Shown here one piece after another: positions 17,783 through 25,949 of a stretch of 64,000 bases of DNA. The DNA comes from an uncultured Oscillospiraceae bacterium (GTDB lineage Bacteria > Bacillota > Clostridia > Oscillospirales > Acutalibacteraceae): the NCBI GenBank assembly GCA_900544715.1, contig UQWL01000013.1:9692-73691 (forward strand), given 5' to 3'. The position numbers were made by a program, and so were the translations under genes. Positions within the stretch are counted from its first letter, which is position 1, and each line of letters begins with the position of its first letter. Under the pieces are notes generated by a model that was given only the letters and a program-made list of their open reading frames with translations, did no database searches and was not told the DNA's origin.

Positions 17783-19162
17783 TCAGTCAATTTGCTCGAT
17801 GGAATAGGAGAAGGTGTTCTTTTCGCGTATTTCGCGATTGTCAAAGAACTTTTCCGCCTGCGCGGGGAATGCGATATAGGAGAGAACATCCTCATCGGAT
17901 TTGGCACGCTCGCCGAGCTCGGCCTTTGCCTTTTCAAAACCGGGCTCCAGCAGGTCGGCATAGCGCACGGTAACAGGCTTTTCATCGCCGAGGATTTTTT
18001 CCTGGATTTCCTTGTTGATCTCGCCGGGAGCGCGACCGTATTCGCCGTGCAGATAGGCCTTGATCTCCTTGGATACATTTTTATACCGCTCGCCCGCAAG
18101 CACGTTTGCCGTTGCCTGCACGCCCACCATCTGGCTCATTGGCGTGACCAGCGGCGGGTAGCCGAGATCCTTGCGCACGCGAGGCACTTCCGCGAGCACT
18201 TCATCGAGCTTATCGAGCGCTTTCTGCGCGGTCAGCTGAGCGACAAGGTTGGAGAGCATGCCACCGGGCACCTGATAAACCAGCGCGTCTGTCTCTGTGG
18301 AAAGCACCACGGGGTTTAAAAGGCCGCTTTCCAGCGCCTGTGCGCGGATTGGCTTGAAGAAATCGTTGATTTCCTTGAGCTTTTTATCGTTGAGTGATAC
18401 CTCATAGCCCTCCTGGCGCAGCGCATAGGCGAGCGTTTCCGTGGCGGGCTGGGCTGTGCCGCCTGAGAAGCAGGAGATAGCGGTGTCGATCACATCCGCA
18501 CCGGCCTCCACAGCCTTTTGCAGCGTCAGCGGGCCGAGGCCCGTGGTGCAGTGGGTATGCACGACGATTGGAACCTTTACATTCTCTTTGAGTGCCTTTA
18601 CGAGGTCGTAGCCCTCCTGCGGGCCCATGATGCCAGCCATATCTTTGATGCAGATGGACTGCACGCCCATCTTCTCCATCTCTCTGGCCATTTTGACGTA
18701 GGCGTCCAGCGTGTGGATGGGGCTGATCGTGAAGCAGATCGTGCCGCTCGCGTGCGCGCCGGCCTTGAGCGTTTCATCCACGGCAACCTCGATGTTGCGC
18801 AAATCGTTGAGCGCATCGAAGATGCGGATGATGTCAATGCCGTTTTCCACGCTTTTACGCACGAATTTGCGCACGACGTCATCCGGATAATGCTTGTAGC
18901 CCAGCAGGTTTTGGCCCCGGAGGAGCATTTGCAGCTTGGTGTTCGGGCAGGCTTCCCGGATGGTGCGCAGCCGTTCCCACGGATCCTCGCCCAGATAGCG
19001 AAGGCAGGAGTCGAATGTGGCGCCGCCCCAGCACTCAAGGGAATAGTAGCCGGCTTCGTCGAGTTTGCCGAGGATTGGCTTGAACTCAGAAAGCGGCATA
19101 CGCGTTGCGATCAGGGACTGATTCGCGTCGCGCAGAACCGTTTCGGTAAACTGTACTTTCAT
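17783..19162 (-). CDS. oadA: Oxaloacetate decarboxylase alpha subunit / pyruvate carboxylase subunit B
   Basis: A 459-residue carboxyltransferase with an HMGL-like TIM barrel and the PYC/OADA C-terminal domain, but no fused biotin domain. Visible motifs are ETVLRDANQSL (active-site RDxxQS), the metal-site IKDMAG and VHTHCTTGLG. It transfers CO2 from the keto acid, most likely oxaloacetate, to biotin on the separate carrier. The ATG at 19162 is preceded by GGAGG; the open frame continues 51 codons upstream without family resemblance. It is the first gene of the operon, and with pckG at 55.4 kb it places oxaloacetate at a branch point between PEP and pyruvate. Confidence 0.92.
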   Translation of the reverse strand: MKVQFTETVLRDANQSLIATRMPLSEFKPILGKLDEAGYYSLECWGGATFDSCLRYLGEDPWERLRTIREACPNTKLQMLLRGQNLLGYKHYPDDVVRKFVRKSVENGIDIIRIFDALNDLRNIEVAVDETLKAGAHASGTICFTISPIHTLDAYVKMAREMEKMGVQSICIKDMAGIMGPQEGYDLVKALKENVKVPIVVHTHCTTGLGPLTLQKAVEAGADVIDTAISCFSGGTAQPATETLAYALRQEGYEVSLNDKKLKEINDFFKPIRAQALESGLLNPVVLSTETDALVYQVPGGMLSNLVAQLTAQKALDKLDEVLAEVPRVRKDLGYPPLVTPMSQMVGVQATANVLAGERYKNVSKEIKAYLHGEYGRAPGEINKEIQEKILGDEKPVTVRYADLLEPGFEKAKAELGERAKSDEDVLSYIAFPAQAEKFFDNREIREKNTFSYSIEQID

Positions 19163-19568
19163 TTTGTAACCTCCATACGTCCCAGATAAAAAGTAACGGC
19201 AGGCTCGCAAGGAGGGGCAAAGCCCGCAATTCCTGTGGAAACTGCCATTATGGGGCGGCAAACGTCCTGCCTGATCAGAACCAGACGATGAGAGACCAGC
19301 CCCAAACTGACCCATTCTATTTTATCCGAAATGCGGGCAATTTAATTGCGGATTTCAAAAAATAAGGAAATGATTGTTAAATCCTTAACCAATGTTTTTT
19401 GGAAATTTGCGGCGGTTTTTGGTGGAGTTGATAAAAGGGGAGTGAAAACGGGCAGAAGCGCTTTGTTTAGCTGCATGAGGCGGATGATTTTTTTGCCAGA
19501 CAGGCCGGAAAAATAGAATCGCCGCGCTGGAAACCAATGTTTCCGGCGCGGCGGCAGTTCGGCTGGTT
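19163..19568 (-). other. Upstream region of the decarboxylase operon
   Basis: No gene is supported here. On the minus strand it holds an AT-rich stretch near 19325-19390 with TA-rich hexamers that could serve as the operon promoter, but no clear -35/-10 pair stands out. A hairpin at 19521-19552 belongs to the end of the upstream minus-strand gene. Confidence 0.4.
19505..19552 (-). terminator. Probable terminator after the 120-residue membrane protein gene
   Basis: GCCGCGCTGGAAA (19521-19533) pairs with TTTCCGGCGCGGC (19540-19552); on the minus strand the stem is followed by GATTCTATTTTTCC, giving a T-rich tail. Confidence 0.55.
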
Positions 19569-19931
19569 TTATTGTTGCGTTTGGTCAGGGTTCGGCGTTT
19601 CCGGCGCTGTTCCGGCATTCGGCCCGGACGGCTTCGGATCGGACGGAGCGCCCAGCAGCGCAATCAGCCGGGCGTTCTGCGCTTTCAGCTCGGCGAGTTG
19701 TTCCCGTATTTCATGGAGCTGGCTTTCGGTCTGAATAGCGCGTAGCTCGTGCTTTTCTTCTCTCGCGGTCCAGCCGAAGCCATAATACAAAACGGCCAGG
19801 AGAATGGGTGCGGTGCCGATCGCGGCGCCGAAGATGGATTCGCTGATTGATAGGCCAATGAGAAAAGAAAAAACAAAAACAAGTATAGCTGTAAGCAAAA
19901 AAGCGAACGTAAATCGCATGCCTTTCAGCAT
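19569..19931 (-). CDS. Small membrane protein with coiled-coil and Pro-rich tail, unknown function
   Basis: Not recognised as a family. The 120-residue protein has two membrane helices (about residues 6-27 and 33-53), then a charged, coiled-coil-like segment (about 57-93, many Glu/Leu/Gln heptads) and a Pro/Thr-rich end. GGGGG lies upstream of the ATG. It starts 24 bases after the end of a frameshifted frame on the same strand and was probably cotranscribed with it. It could be a membrane anchor or partner for that neighbour. Confidence 0.65.
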   Translation of the reverse strand: MLKGMRFTFAFLLTAILVFVFSFLIGLSISESIFGAAIGTAPILLAVLYYGFGWTAREEKHELRAIQTESQLHEIREQLAELKAQNARLIALLGAPSDPKPSGPNAGTAPETPNPDQTQQ

Positions 19932-19955
19932 TTCAGCACATCCCCCTTTGTTATA

Positions 19956-20490
19956 TTAAGATACTTTGCATGGTAATCCGTAGTAGGTTGTACCGATACT
20001 CGGTGCCAGTGAGAAGGTAACACCAGGATATTTTCCTCCCGTTGACCAGCTAAAGGAAAGATCAGATGAAATGCGTAAACGGGTATGCGCGTATTTTAAA
20101 GTAATATGAAAAGAATTGGTACTGTTGTTTTTTGATTCCCCAAGGCCACAGATTGTAATTTGGAAGCGTATATAAATAATTTGACCGCCTGATAAAACGG
20201 CATCTGACGGTAGATGAAATTTGTAATAAAAACCGTCGTGGAAACGCTCAACCGTATGGGCATCCCATTCTTCCGACTCACTTCTCTGGTAAGTTTTATT
20301 CGTTGCGGCATAGCGCTCCGTATAATCCGCTGTCCAAAAGATCCGTAGTAATGCCTCGTTCCGTTGACTGTGTGCATATATGTATGCCCATTCTCACATA
20401 ACCGTCGTAGCTGGATGGCGGTTCTTCCGTACCGCCGTAATCTTCGCTAGGGGCGCGCAGCTGGCGGTTTTGTTTTGAGGCTTCTTCCAT
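19956..20490 (-). pseudogene. Frameshifted remnant of a secreted or structural protein gene
   Basis: An ATG at 20490 opens a frame starting MEEASKQNRQLRAPSEDYGG. Coherent coding then moves between frames: a stretch reading NGHTYMHTVNGTRHYYGSFG in a second frame, and a long third frame that lacks any start codon, runs to TAA at 19956-19958 and contains DYTERYAATNKTYQRSESEE and HDGFYYKFHLPSDAVLSGG. The long frame ends just before the ribosome site of the 120-residue gene. I read this as one gene broken by at least two indels. A sequencing error would be an alternative. No family recognised. Confidence 0.55.
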
Positions 20491-20500
20491 GACGGCAAGC

Positions 20501-20722
20501 TCAAAAGATTCTTTTCATTTGTATTTTCTGACCGGATGGCGTCTCTTTGATATACTGCGTTATTACTTCAAATGCAGAGCCGCCCTCCATCGCATCCAGA
20601 ATCGCTTCAAAGGCCGGGTCGTTTTCCCGTGTAAAGCCTGTCTCCTTCAAGATCTGCCGGTTCGTTTCCCATCTGATAATCGTTTGGGCAATCGGAATGA
20701 TATTCCTTATATTGCAATTATA
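20501..20722 (-). pseudogene. Short open frame without usable start codon
   Basis: An open frame bounded by stops reads IAQTIIRWETNRQILKETGF and goes on through FEAILDAMEGGSAFEVITQY before TGA at 20501-20503. It has no ATG or GTG. It lies just upstream of the frameshifted remnant on the same strand, behind a possible extended -10 (TGATATAAT), so it may be the truncated first gene of the same decayed operon. No function can be given. The remaining bases up to 20848 are AT-rich and show nothing clear. Confidence 0.4.
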
Positions 20723-20848
20723 TCACAAAAATAAAATGATTGATATTGACAGATTGATTAAAATTTACAATATTATTTTGCAATATGTTCTAAATAAATA
20801 CTTGCAATATAAAAAATTCCTGAAATGAATGAAGGGCTATTTGTGAAA

Positions 20849-21634
20849 TCATTTTATTGATAAAATTTTATTCAAATTCTCCAAACTTACCCGCAAACAA
20901 TCAAACGGGTCACGTGGGCAGGTATCCTGCTCAATGGCAATATATTGCACGCCGCTTTCCCGGCAGGCGTGATATGCCTCCCGAAGATTCAGGTTACCGC
21001 AGCCGATTTCCGCGAAGGTGGGCGTATTGTCTATGACCGCATAATCTTTAAAATGGCAAACCTTCATGCGCCCGGCAACACGGCGGATATACTCCGCAGG
21101 ATTGACGCCGCCGTATTGGAGCCAGTAGGTATCGAGGATGAAGCCGAACTCTTTTTCGTTGGAATCCTCTATCAGCATGTCGAGCCCAAGCCGGCCGTTT
21201 GCAAAGCGCTCCAGCTCAAAGGCGTGGTTGTGGTAGGCAAAGTGCAGCCCGGCCGCCGCGAGCTGCTTGGCGATTTCGCCCATTTCCTTTAAAAAGGCCG
21301 AAAAGCCTTCCGCCGAGCCGTGGAATTCGTTGGGCATGTAGCCGAGCCCGACCGTATCGCAGTGCAGGAGCTGATGCTCCGCGATTAGGGAGTCCAGGTC
21401 GTTTTGCATCCGCTCCCAGGGGCTGTGCGTGATGCACACGTCGAGCTCGAGCTCCGCCACCAGCGCGGCAAGGCGCTCCGGCTCAATGGGGCCGAAGGCG
21501 GAAATCTGGATCGCATCAAAGCCGATTGTTTTGATTTTGCGCAGCGTCAATTCAATCGCCTCCGGGGTTTTGGTGAAGTCCCGCACGGTATAGAGCTGCG
21601 CCGCGGGGTGGATGCTGTCGGTTTGTGGATTGAT
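20849..21634 (-). CDS. Sugar phosphate isomerase/epimerase-like TIM-barrel protein, probable non-AUG start
   Basis: A xylose-isomerase-like TIM barrel (AP endonuclease 2 superfamily) with AQLYTVRDF at the first strand, THSPWERM, the metal-binding HNHAFELE, DTYWLQYGG and HFKDY. Such proteins act on sugars or inositols; substrate unknown. A start at GTG 21586 would cut the first beta strand (QLYTV), so translation must begin upstream. The only well-placed site is AGGAGG (21642-21647) seven bases before an in-frame ATC at 21634, giving 261 residues. Either ATC is used, or an ATG was mutated. It is divergent from the DUF4091 gene; the two may act on one glycan pathway. Confidence 0.75.
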   Translation of the reverse strand: MNPQTDSIHPAAQLYTVRDFTKTPEAIELTLRKIKTIGFDAIQISAFGPIEPERLAALVAELELDVCITHSPWERMQNDLDSLIAEHQLLHCDTVGLGYMPNEFHGSAEGFSAFLKEMGEIAKQLAAAGLHFAYHNHAFELERFANGRLGLDMLIEDSNEKEFGFILDTYWLQYGGVNPAEYIRRVAGRMKVCHFKDYAVIDNTPTFAEIGCGNLNLREAYHACRESGVQYIAIEQDTCPRDPFDCLRVSLENLNKILSIK

Positions 21635-21654
21635 GGGAAGGCCTCCTGTTCCTA

Positions 21655-21683
21655 TTGCTCGCCAGTCTATTTTTCTATATAAT
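21655..21683 (+). promoter_or_regulatory. Sigma-A promoter of the DUF4091 gene
   Basis: TTGCTC (21655-21660), 17-base spacer, TATAAT (21678-21683), about 110 bases before the start at 21792 in the divergent intergenic region. Confidence 0.6.
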
Positions 21684-21791
21684 ACAGGGAAAGTGGAAAA
21701 AGGGGAAGGTTTTAGCAGGATTTATGGAAGAAATTACGAAAAAGCCTTCTCAAACGCATCAAAACCGATATGAATGGAAAGGGTGTGCCCT

Positions 21792-23474
21792 ATGGCTGCC
21801 AAACTGAATACCAGAATCATCTCCTCTCTCGAAAAATGCTTCCATGATGAAGCAATCTCCGATCATCCGCGCCTGAAAAAGGCCTCCATGCTGAGAAATG
21901 AACAATATTCCTTCCAGCTCGCCATGCAGCTCCGGGATCGGGCCTGCACGGATAAAAAGGAGGTTTACCTCCATGTAAAATCCGCACTGGCGGCGTATTT
22001 GGAGATCAAGCTGGTGCGGGAGGTGCCCTCCATGTTCCCCTGTTATGGGGATGCCCGCGGGCGAGAGTACCTGCGCCGCAAGCCGGGGCTCTATCCGGAT
22101 TTGTTGGAGCCGCTGGCAGAAGGCCGGGAGATTCCGCTCATGCCGGGCCAGCTGTGCAGCCTTTGGTTCACAGTGGCGCCGCGCGCGGAAATACCCACCG
22201 GCGCGCAGAGAATCGAACTGGAGCTATCAGATGAAAACGGTACGGTGCTCGCCCGGGAGACGCTGACGCTCACGGTGATCGAGGCAGACCTGCCTGCACA
22301 GGGGCTCACCTTTACACAGTGGTTTCACAGCGACTGCCTGGCCGTTTATTATGGCGTGCCCGTGTTCAGCGAGCGGCATTGGGAAATCATTGAAAACTTT
22401 TTGCGCACCGCGCGCCGCTATGGGATGAATATGGTGCTCACGCCGGTGTTTACCCCGCCGCTGGATACAGCGGTCGGCACGGAGCGCCCCACGGTGCAGT
22501 TGGTCGATGTGGCGGTAGAGGGCGGGAAATACCGCTTTGGTTTTGAGAAGCTGGATCGCTGGGTGAATCTGTGCCTGCGGCTGGGGTTTGAGCAGTTTGA
22601 AATTTCCCACTTCTTTACGCAATGGGGCGCGGCGCACGCGCCGAAGGTGATTGCTCAGATGGAGGGGCAGACAAAGCGCATTTTTGGCTGGGAAACAGAG
22701 GCGGCAGGGGAAGCATACGCCTCCTTTTTACATGCGTTTCTAGGCGCGCTGATTCCGCATTTGAAGAAGCTGGGGGTAGATAGACGCTGCCGCTTCCATA
22801 TTTCCGACGAGCCGTCGGAGGATAGCCTCGGCAACTATCAGGCCGCGAAGCAGATTGTGGAGGAGCAGCTGAAAGGCTACCCGATTATGGATGCGCTTTC
22901 CAGCTACGAATTTTACAGGCAGGGGGTATCCGCCTGTCCAATCCCGGCAAACGACCACATCGAGCCTTTCCTCAAGCACCGTGTGCCGCATTTGTGGACG
23001 TATTATTGCTGCGGGCAGTCGAATGGCGTGAGCAACCGCTTTTTATCGATGCCGTCTGCGAATAACCGCATCATTGGAACGCAGCTTTACAAATATCACA
23101 TCGAAGGGTTTCTCCATTGGGGCTATAATTTTTATTTTTCACAGCTGTCCCGCCATGCGGTCAATCCATTTTTTGTGACGGACGGCGATGGTATGGTGCC
23201 GTCGGGCGATGCGTTTTCCGTTTATCCTGCGCCGGACGGGACGGCGTGGGAATCGCTGCGGCTGGTTGTGTTTCATGAGGCGCTACAGGATCAGCGCGCG
23301 CTGGAGCTGTGTGAATCGCTCTATGGGCGAGCGTTTGTGATGCGTTTGCTGGAGGGCGGCCTGCATGGGCGGATCACCTTCCGCCATTATCCGCGCAGGG
23401 CGGCGTTTCTCCTCCGGCTGCGCGAGCGGGTCAATGCGGCGATTGCAGCAAGGCAGGAGAAGGCGGAGGCATAA
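21792..23474 (+). CDS. DUF4091-type glycoside hydrolase-like protein
   Basis: A 560-residue cytoplasmic protein with no signal peptide. An N-terminal beta-rich part is followed by a TIM-barrel-like domain with TQWFHSDCLAVYYGVPVFSE, RRYGMNMVLTPVFTPPLDT, FHISDEPSED (conserved acidic residues at a strand end) and HWGYNFYFSQ near the end. This is the DUF4091 family, found with glycan utilisation genes in gut bacteria and thought to be glycosidase-related. The ATG at 21792 follows AAAGGG by 8 bases; ATG 21774 lacks a ribosome site. The catalytic role is inferred from the fold, not known. Confidence 0.78.
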   Translation: MAAKLNTRIISSLEKCFHDEAISDHPRLKKASMLRNEQYSFQLAMQLRDRACTDKKEVYLHVKSALAAYLEIKLVREVPSMFPCYGDARGREYLRRKPGLYPDLLEPLAEGREIPLMPGQLCSLWFTVAPRAEIPTGAQRIELELSDENGTVLARETLTLTVIEADLPAQGLTFTQWFHSDCLAVYYGVPVFSERHWEIIENFLRTARRYGMNMVLTPVFTPPLDTAVGTERPTVQLVDVAVEGGKYRFGFEKLDRWVNLCLRLGFEQFEISHFFTQWGAAHAPKVIAQMEGQTKRIFGWETEAAGEAYASFLHAFLGALIPHLKKLGVDRRCRFHISDEPSEDSLGNYQAAKQIVEEQLKGYPIMDALSSYEFYRQGVSACPIPANDHIEPFLKHRVPHLWTYYCCGQSNGVSNRFLSMPSANNRIIGTQLYKYHIEGFLHWGYNFYFSQLSRHAVNPFFVTDGDGMVPSGDAFSVYPAPDGTAWESLRLVVFHEALQDQRALELCESLYGRAFVMRLLEGGLHGRITFRHYPRRAAFLLRLRERVNAAIAARQEKAEA

Positions 23475-23573
23475 CCCGAAATTCATAAAGCATGAAAAGA
23501 TTGTAAAAAAATAGAAATGAGACATGCAAAATATATTATTTTGGAGGAAAAAACGTTTTGTTTTTAGGTATGG

Positions 23574-23602
23574 TTGACATGCATGCCCTTCTTGTGTACA
23601 AT
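23574..23602 (+). promoter_or_regulatory. Consensus sigma-A promoter of the LRR protein gene
   Basis: TTGACA (23574-23579), exactly 17 bases, TACAAT (23597-23602); about 74 bases before the start at 23676. One of the strongest promoters in the window. Confidence 0.75.
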
Positions 23603-23675
23603 AAAAACGATGATTTGGCGGAAGGGGAGACACGATTCTTTTGCCAGATGCAATGAATCTGAAAGGATGAAAAAA

Positions 23676-24497
23676 ATGAAGAAAACCAGAAAAATGCTTA
23701 GCCTGATTTTGGCGGTCGTGATGCTGTGCTCTGTTTTCGCTGCCGCAACGAGCGCCTTCGCAGCAAACTCAGGCCCGTATTCCTATGAGCTGATTAATGA
23801 TGGCAAGGAGGTTAAGATCACTGCCTATAATGAGAATAAGGCGATCTTGTCCATCCCTTCCAGGATTGCGGGTAAGCCCGTCACCGTGATCGGTTCCTAT
23901 GCGTTCAGCCGGATTGGGCGGTTGCAAAACGTATACCTGCCACTGACGGTGAAAACCATTGAGGACCATGCGTTTTATGAGAGCAACCGGATTACCGGCC
24001 TGACAATTCCCTCCAACGTGAGAACAATCGGCGACTATGCGTTCGCGGGCTGCAACAGGCTCGAGTGGGTTTCCATCCTCAACGGCACACAGTCCATCGG
24101 CAACTACGCATTCAGCGGCTGCGGCCGCCTGGGGAGCATTAAGCTGCCGAAGAGCGTGCGCACGGTTGGCGACTATGCGTTCAGCAACTGCAGCCGCCTG
24201 GTGAGCGCCAGCATGAAGGGCGTTGCCACCATCGGCGCGGGTGCGTTTTCCGCCTGCAACCGGCTGGAGAAGGTGCACTTCCCCAAAACACTTACGAGCA
24301 TTGGCGACCGCGCTTTTTGGGGCGACGTTCGCCTGATGAAGGTCTATTTTGACGGCAACGCGCCAGAGCTTGGCAGCAATGTTTTCTCGATGATTGAAAA
24401 CAATGCGAAGCTCTATCATAAGTCCGGCAACAACACCTTCCAGGGCGGCGAATGGGAGCGCTTCCAGGAGAAAACCTTCCTTGTCTGCCTGTTCTAA
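23676..24497 (+). CDS. Secreted leucine-rich-repeat protein (BspA/LRR_5 type)
   Basis: A 273-residue protein with a signal peptide (MKKTRKMLSLILAVVMLCSV, cleavage likely after TSAFA) and about seven BspA-like repeats of roughly 23 residues built on the pattern IGDYAFxxCxRLxxVxLPxx, for example TIGDYAFAGCNRLEWVSIL. BspA-type LRR proteins sit on or leave the cell surface and bind host or bacterial ligands; many occur in gut and oral bacteria. There is no sorting signal, so it is probably released or held non-covalently. Start chosen nine bases after GAAAGG. It has its own promoter and terminator, hence is monocistronic. Confidence 0.9.
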   Translation: MKKTRKMLSLILAVVMLCSVFAAATSAFAANSGPYSYELINDGKEVKITAYNENKAILSIPSRIAGKPVTVIGSYAFSRIGRLQNVYLPLTVKTIEDHAFYESNRITGLTIPSNVRTIGDYAFAGCNRLEWVSILNGTQSIGNYAFSGCGRLGSIKLPKSVRTVGDYAFSNCSRLVSASMKGVATIGAGAFSACNRLEKVHFPKTLTSIGDRAFWGDVRLMKVYFDGNAPELGSNVFSMIENNAKLYHKSGNNTFQGGEWERFQEKTFLVCLF

Positions 24498-24514
24498 TCT
24501 TCCAGCATGATAGA

Positions 24515-24556
24515 AGCCCTGTGCACCGGCAAAGAGTGGTGTGCAGGGCTTTTTTG
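24515..24556 (+). terminator. Intrinsic terminator after the LRR gene
   Basis: AGCCCTGTGCACC (24515-24527) pairs with GGTGTGCAGGGCT (24538-24550; two G-T pairs), followed by TTTTTT. Confidence 0.88.
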
Positions 24557-24820
24557 ATTCCATAAAGGGGCTTGGCCTGCGCCGGCAACCGGCTTTTTTT
24601 CACAGGCCGGGGGATGCCAAAGGTTGGGCCTGCCACGTTTGGAAGCTTTCGTATGAGGTGTGAGAATGGCTCTTGGGAGGCGCGCTTTCCACTGGGCGGG
24701 CGGAATGGCCGGCTGCCGGATCAACGAAGCATAACGGGCAAGCGTGCCCCCCATGTGGGGAAACACACTTGCCCGCTGCCTTTCGTTTTGAAATGACAGC
24801 GGTGAAAATCCAGGCCGCCG
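24557..24820. other. Convergent intergenic region with a second hairpin
   Basis: No gene is supported. An 11-bp near-perfect stem at 24736-24774 (GGGCAAGCGTG with CACACTTGCCC, inner CCCC/GGGG) lies downstream of the minus-strand DUF4830 gene but lacks a T run on either strand. The rest shows nothing clear. Confidence 0.4.
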
Positions 24821-25375
24821 TTATGCAGCGTTGGTTTGGCTGGCCGTTGCTTCGGTGCTGCCCGGGCTGGATTCCGGAGTAGTTTGCTGGTTGGAGGTAT
24901 CCGTGGGGCAGTCAAAACCGTGCATAAAGCCGTTGAGCTCCACAGAGCAGACGTCCCCGCCGATCACCTGCCCCTCATAGACAAGCAGATTTGCATGGAT
25001 ACAGCCGCTGTCCGCCGCATACCCAGGGTAATTTTTGATCGCATAGGTCCATCGTTTCACCCGTTTGCCCTGGTATTTCATCAGGTCAAAGCCCTGTGCC
25101 TTCTGGATCGCATTGTATTTTTCATAAACCTCATCAAATTCCGGCGGGATGATGACTTCCGCAACCTCCACCGGGTCTTCATCGAAGCTCCATCCGAATT
25201 GTGACAGGAACGCAACGCGTTGCTCTGCGTTTTCCGCCTTGATATTCAGCACGCTGTCGGCCTCTGCCGGCTGGTGGAGACGTGTCACGAGAAGCATGGC
25301 GAGCACAAGCAGAACGACGAGCAGAACCAGAATGACCATTTTAATTCTTGAAGATTTTACAGAGTATACAAACAT
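24821..25375 (-). CDS. DUF4830 domain membrane-anchored protein
   Basis: A 184-residue protein with one N-terminal membrane helix (about residues 11-31), an extracellular domain of about 120 residues and a Ser/Thr/Gln-rich tail. The motifs QRVAFLSQFGWSFDEDPVE, IPPEFDEVYEKYNAIQKAQG, KRWTYAIKNYPGY and LLVYEGQVIGGDVCSVELNG match DUF4830, a family of unknown function common in Clostridia. The ATG at 25375 follows GAGGTGG. The open frame extends 81 codons upstream without sense. It diverges from the V-ATPase operon. Confidence 0.78.
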   Translation of the reverse strand: MFVYSVKSSRIKMVILVLLVVLLVLAMLLVTRLHQPAEADSVLNIKAENAEQRVAFLSQFGWSFDEDPVEVAEVIIPPEFDEVYEKYNAIQKAQGFDLMKYQGKRVKRWTYAIKNYPGYAADSGCIHANLLVYEGQVIGGDVCSVELNGFMHGFDCPTDTSNQQTTPESSPGSTEATASQTNAA

Positions 25376-25509
25376 GTCAACCACCTCACAAATCTTTATG
25401 CGCAGCCGGGGGATTTCATGCGTCCCTGAAATGTGACATCGACAATTCATATAGAAAAGTTTTTCAAACTTGAATTTTTTATGAAAACCTATAAAAGCTA
25501 TTCGTAATG

Positions 25510-25518
25510 TGCTATAAT
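25510..25518 (+). promoter_or_regulatory. Extended -10 promoter of the V-ATPase operon
   Basis: TGCTATAAT at 25510-25518 is a perfect extended -10. The -35 region (TATAAA near 25490) is weak. It lies about 80 bases before the first gene of the operon and is the only good promoter found ahead of it. Confidence 0.5.
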
Positions 25519-25598
25519 AATTTTCAAATTTCGGCCGTTCCAGGACTTGGAAGCAAAGAGGGATACAGAGCGGCTGTAAGCCGGCAGGAGGTGATACT

Positions 25599-25949
25599 GT
25601 GGCATCCAAAACGGTCAATGAAATCCTGCAAGCAGAACGGCAGGCCGATCTCGCCGTGGAGCAGGCTCACACGCAGGCAAAGGAGCTGATCCGGCAGGCA
25701 CAGGAGGATGGCGCGAGCCTCCTCGCGGAGCAAACGCGCCTGGCGCGCCAGGAGGCGGATGTGCTGCGGAGGGAAGCAGAGCAGCAGGCAGAGGCAATCC
25801 AGCACGAAATGGAGCAGGAAGGCTACAGGCAGGCGAGCGCTCTGCGCGACGGCGTGCAGGCGAGGCAGGCAAGCGCCGCCACAATGGTGATCCGCTGTAT
25901 AATCCCGCAATACCCCATAGAAGGGAGACGCTCTGATGGCAAAATGTAA
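25599..25949 (+). CDS. ntpF: V-type ATPase peripheral stalk subunit G/H
   Basis: A 116-residue, strongly alpha-helical protein dominated by Glu, Gln, Ala and Arg (VEQAHTQAKELIRQAQEDG and similar heptads), as expected for the long coiled coil that pairs with subunit E in the peripheral stalk. It starts with GTG at 25599 behind AGGAGGTGATACT. Position before subunit I, exactly as ntpF in Enterococcus hirae, supports the call because the sequence itself is too low in complexity to decide. Its end overlaps the next start by 14 bases, indicating translational coupling. Confidence 0.8.
   Translation: MASKTVNEILQAERQADLAVEQAHTQAKELIRQAQEDGASLLAEQTRLARQEADVLRREAEQQAEAIQHEMEQEGYRQASALRDGVQARQASAATMVIRCIIPQYPIEGRRSDGKM

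Noticed and set aside
21724..21807. 27-codon ORF overlapping the start of the DUF4091 gene
   Set aside because: Weak ribosome site and overlap with a well-supported start; likely chance.
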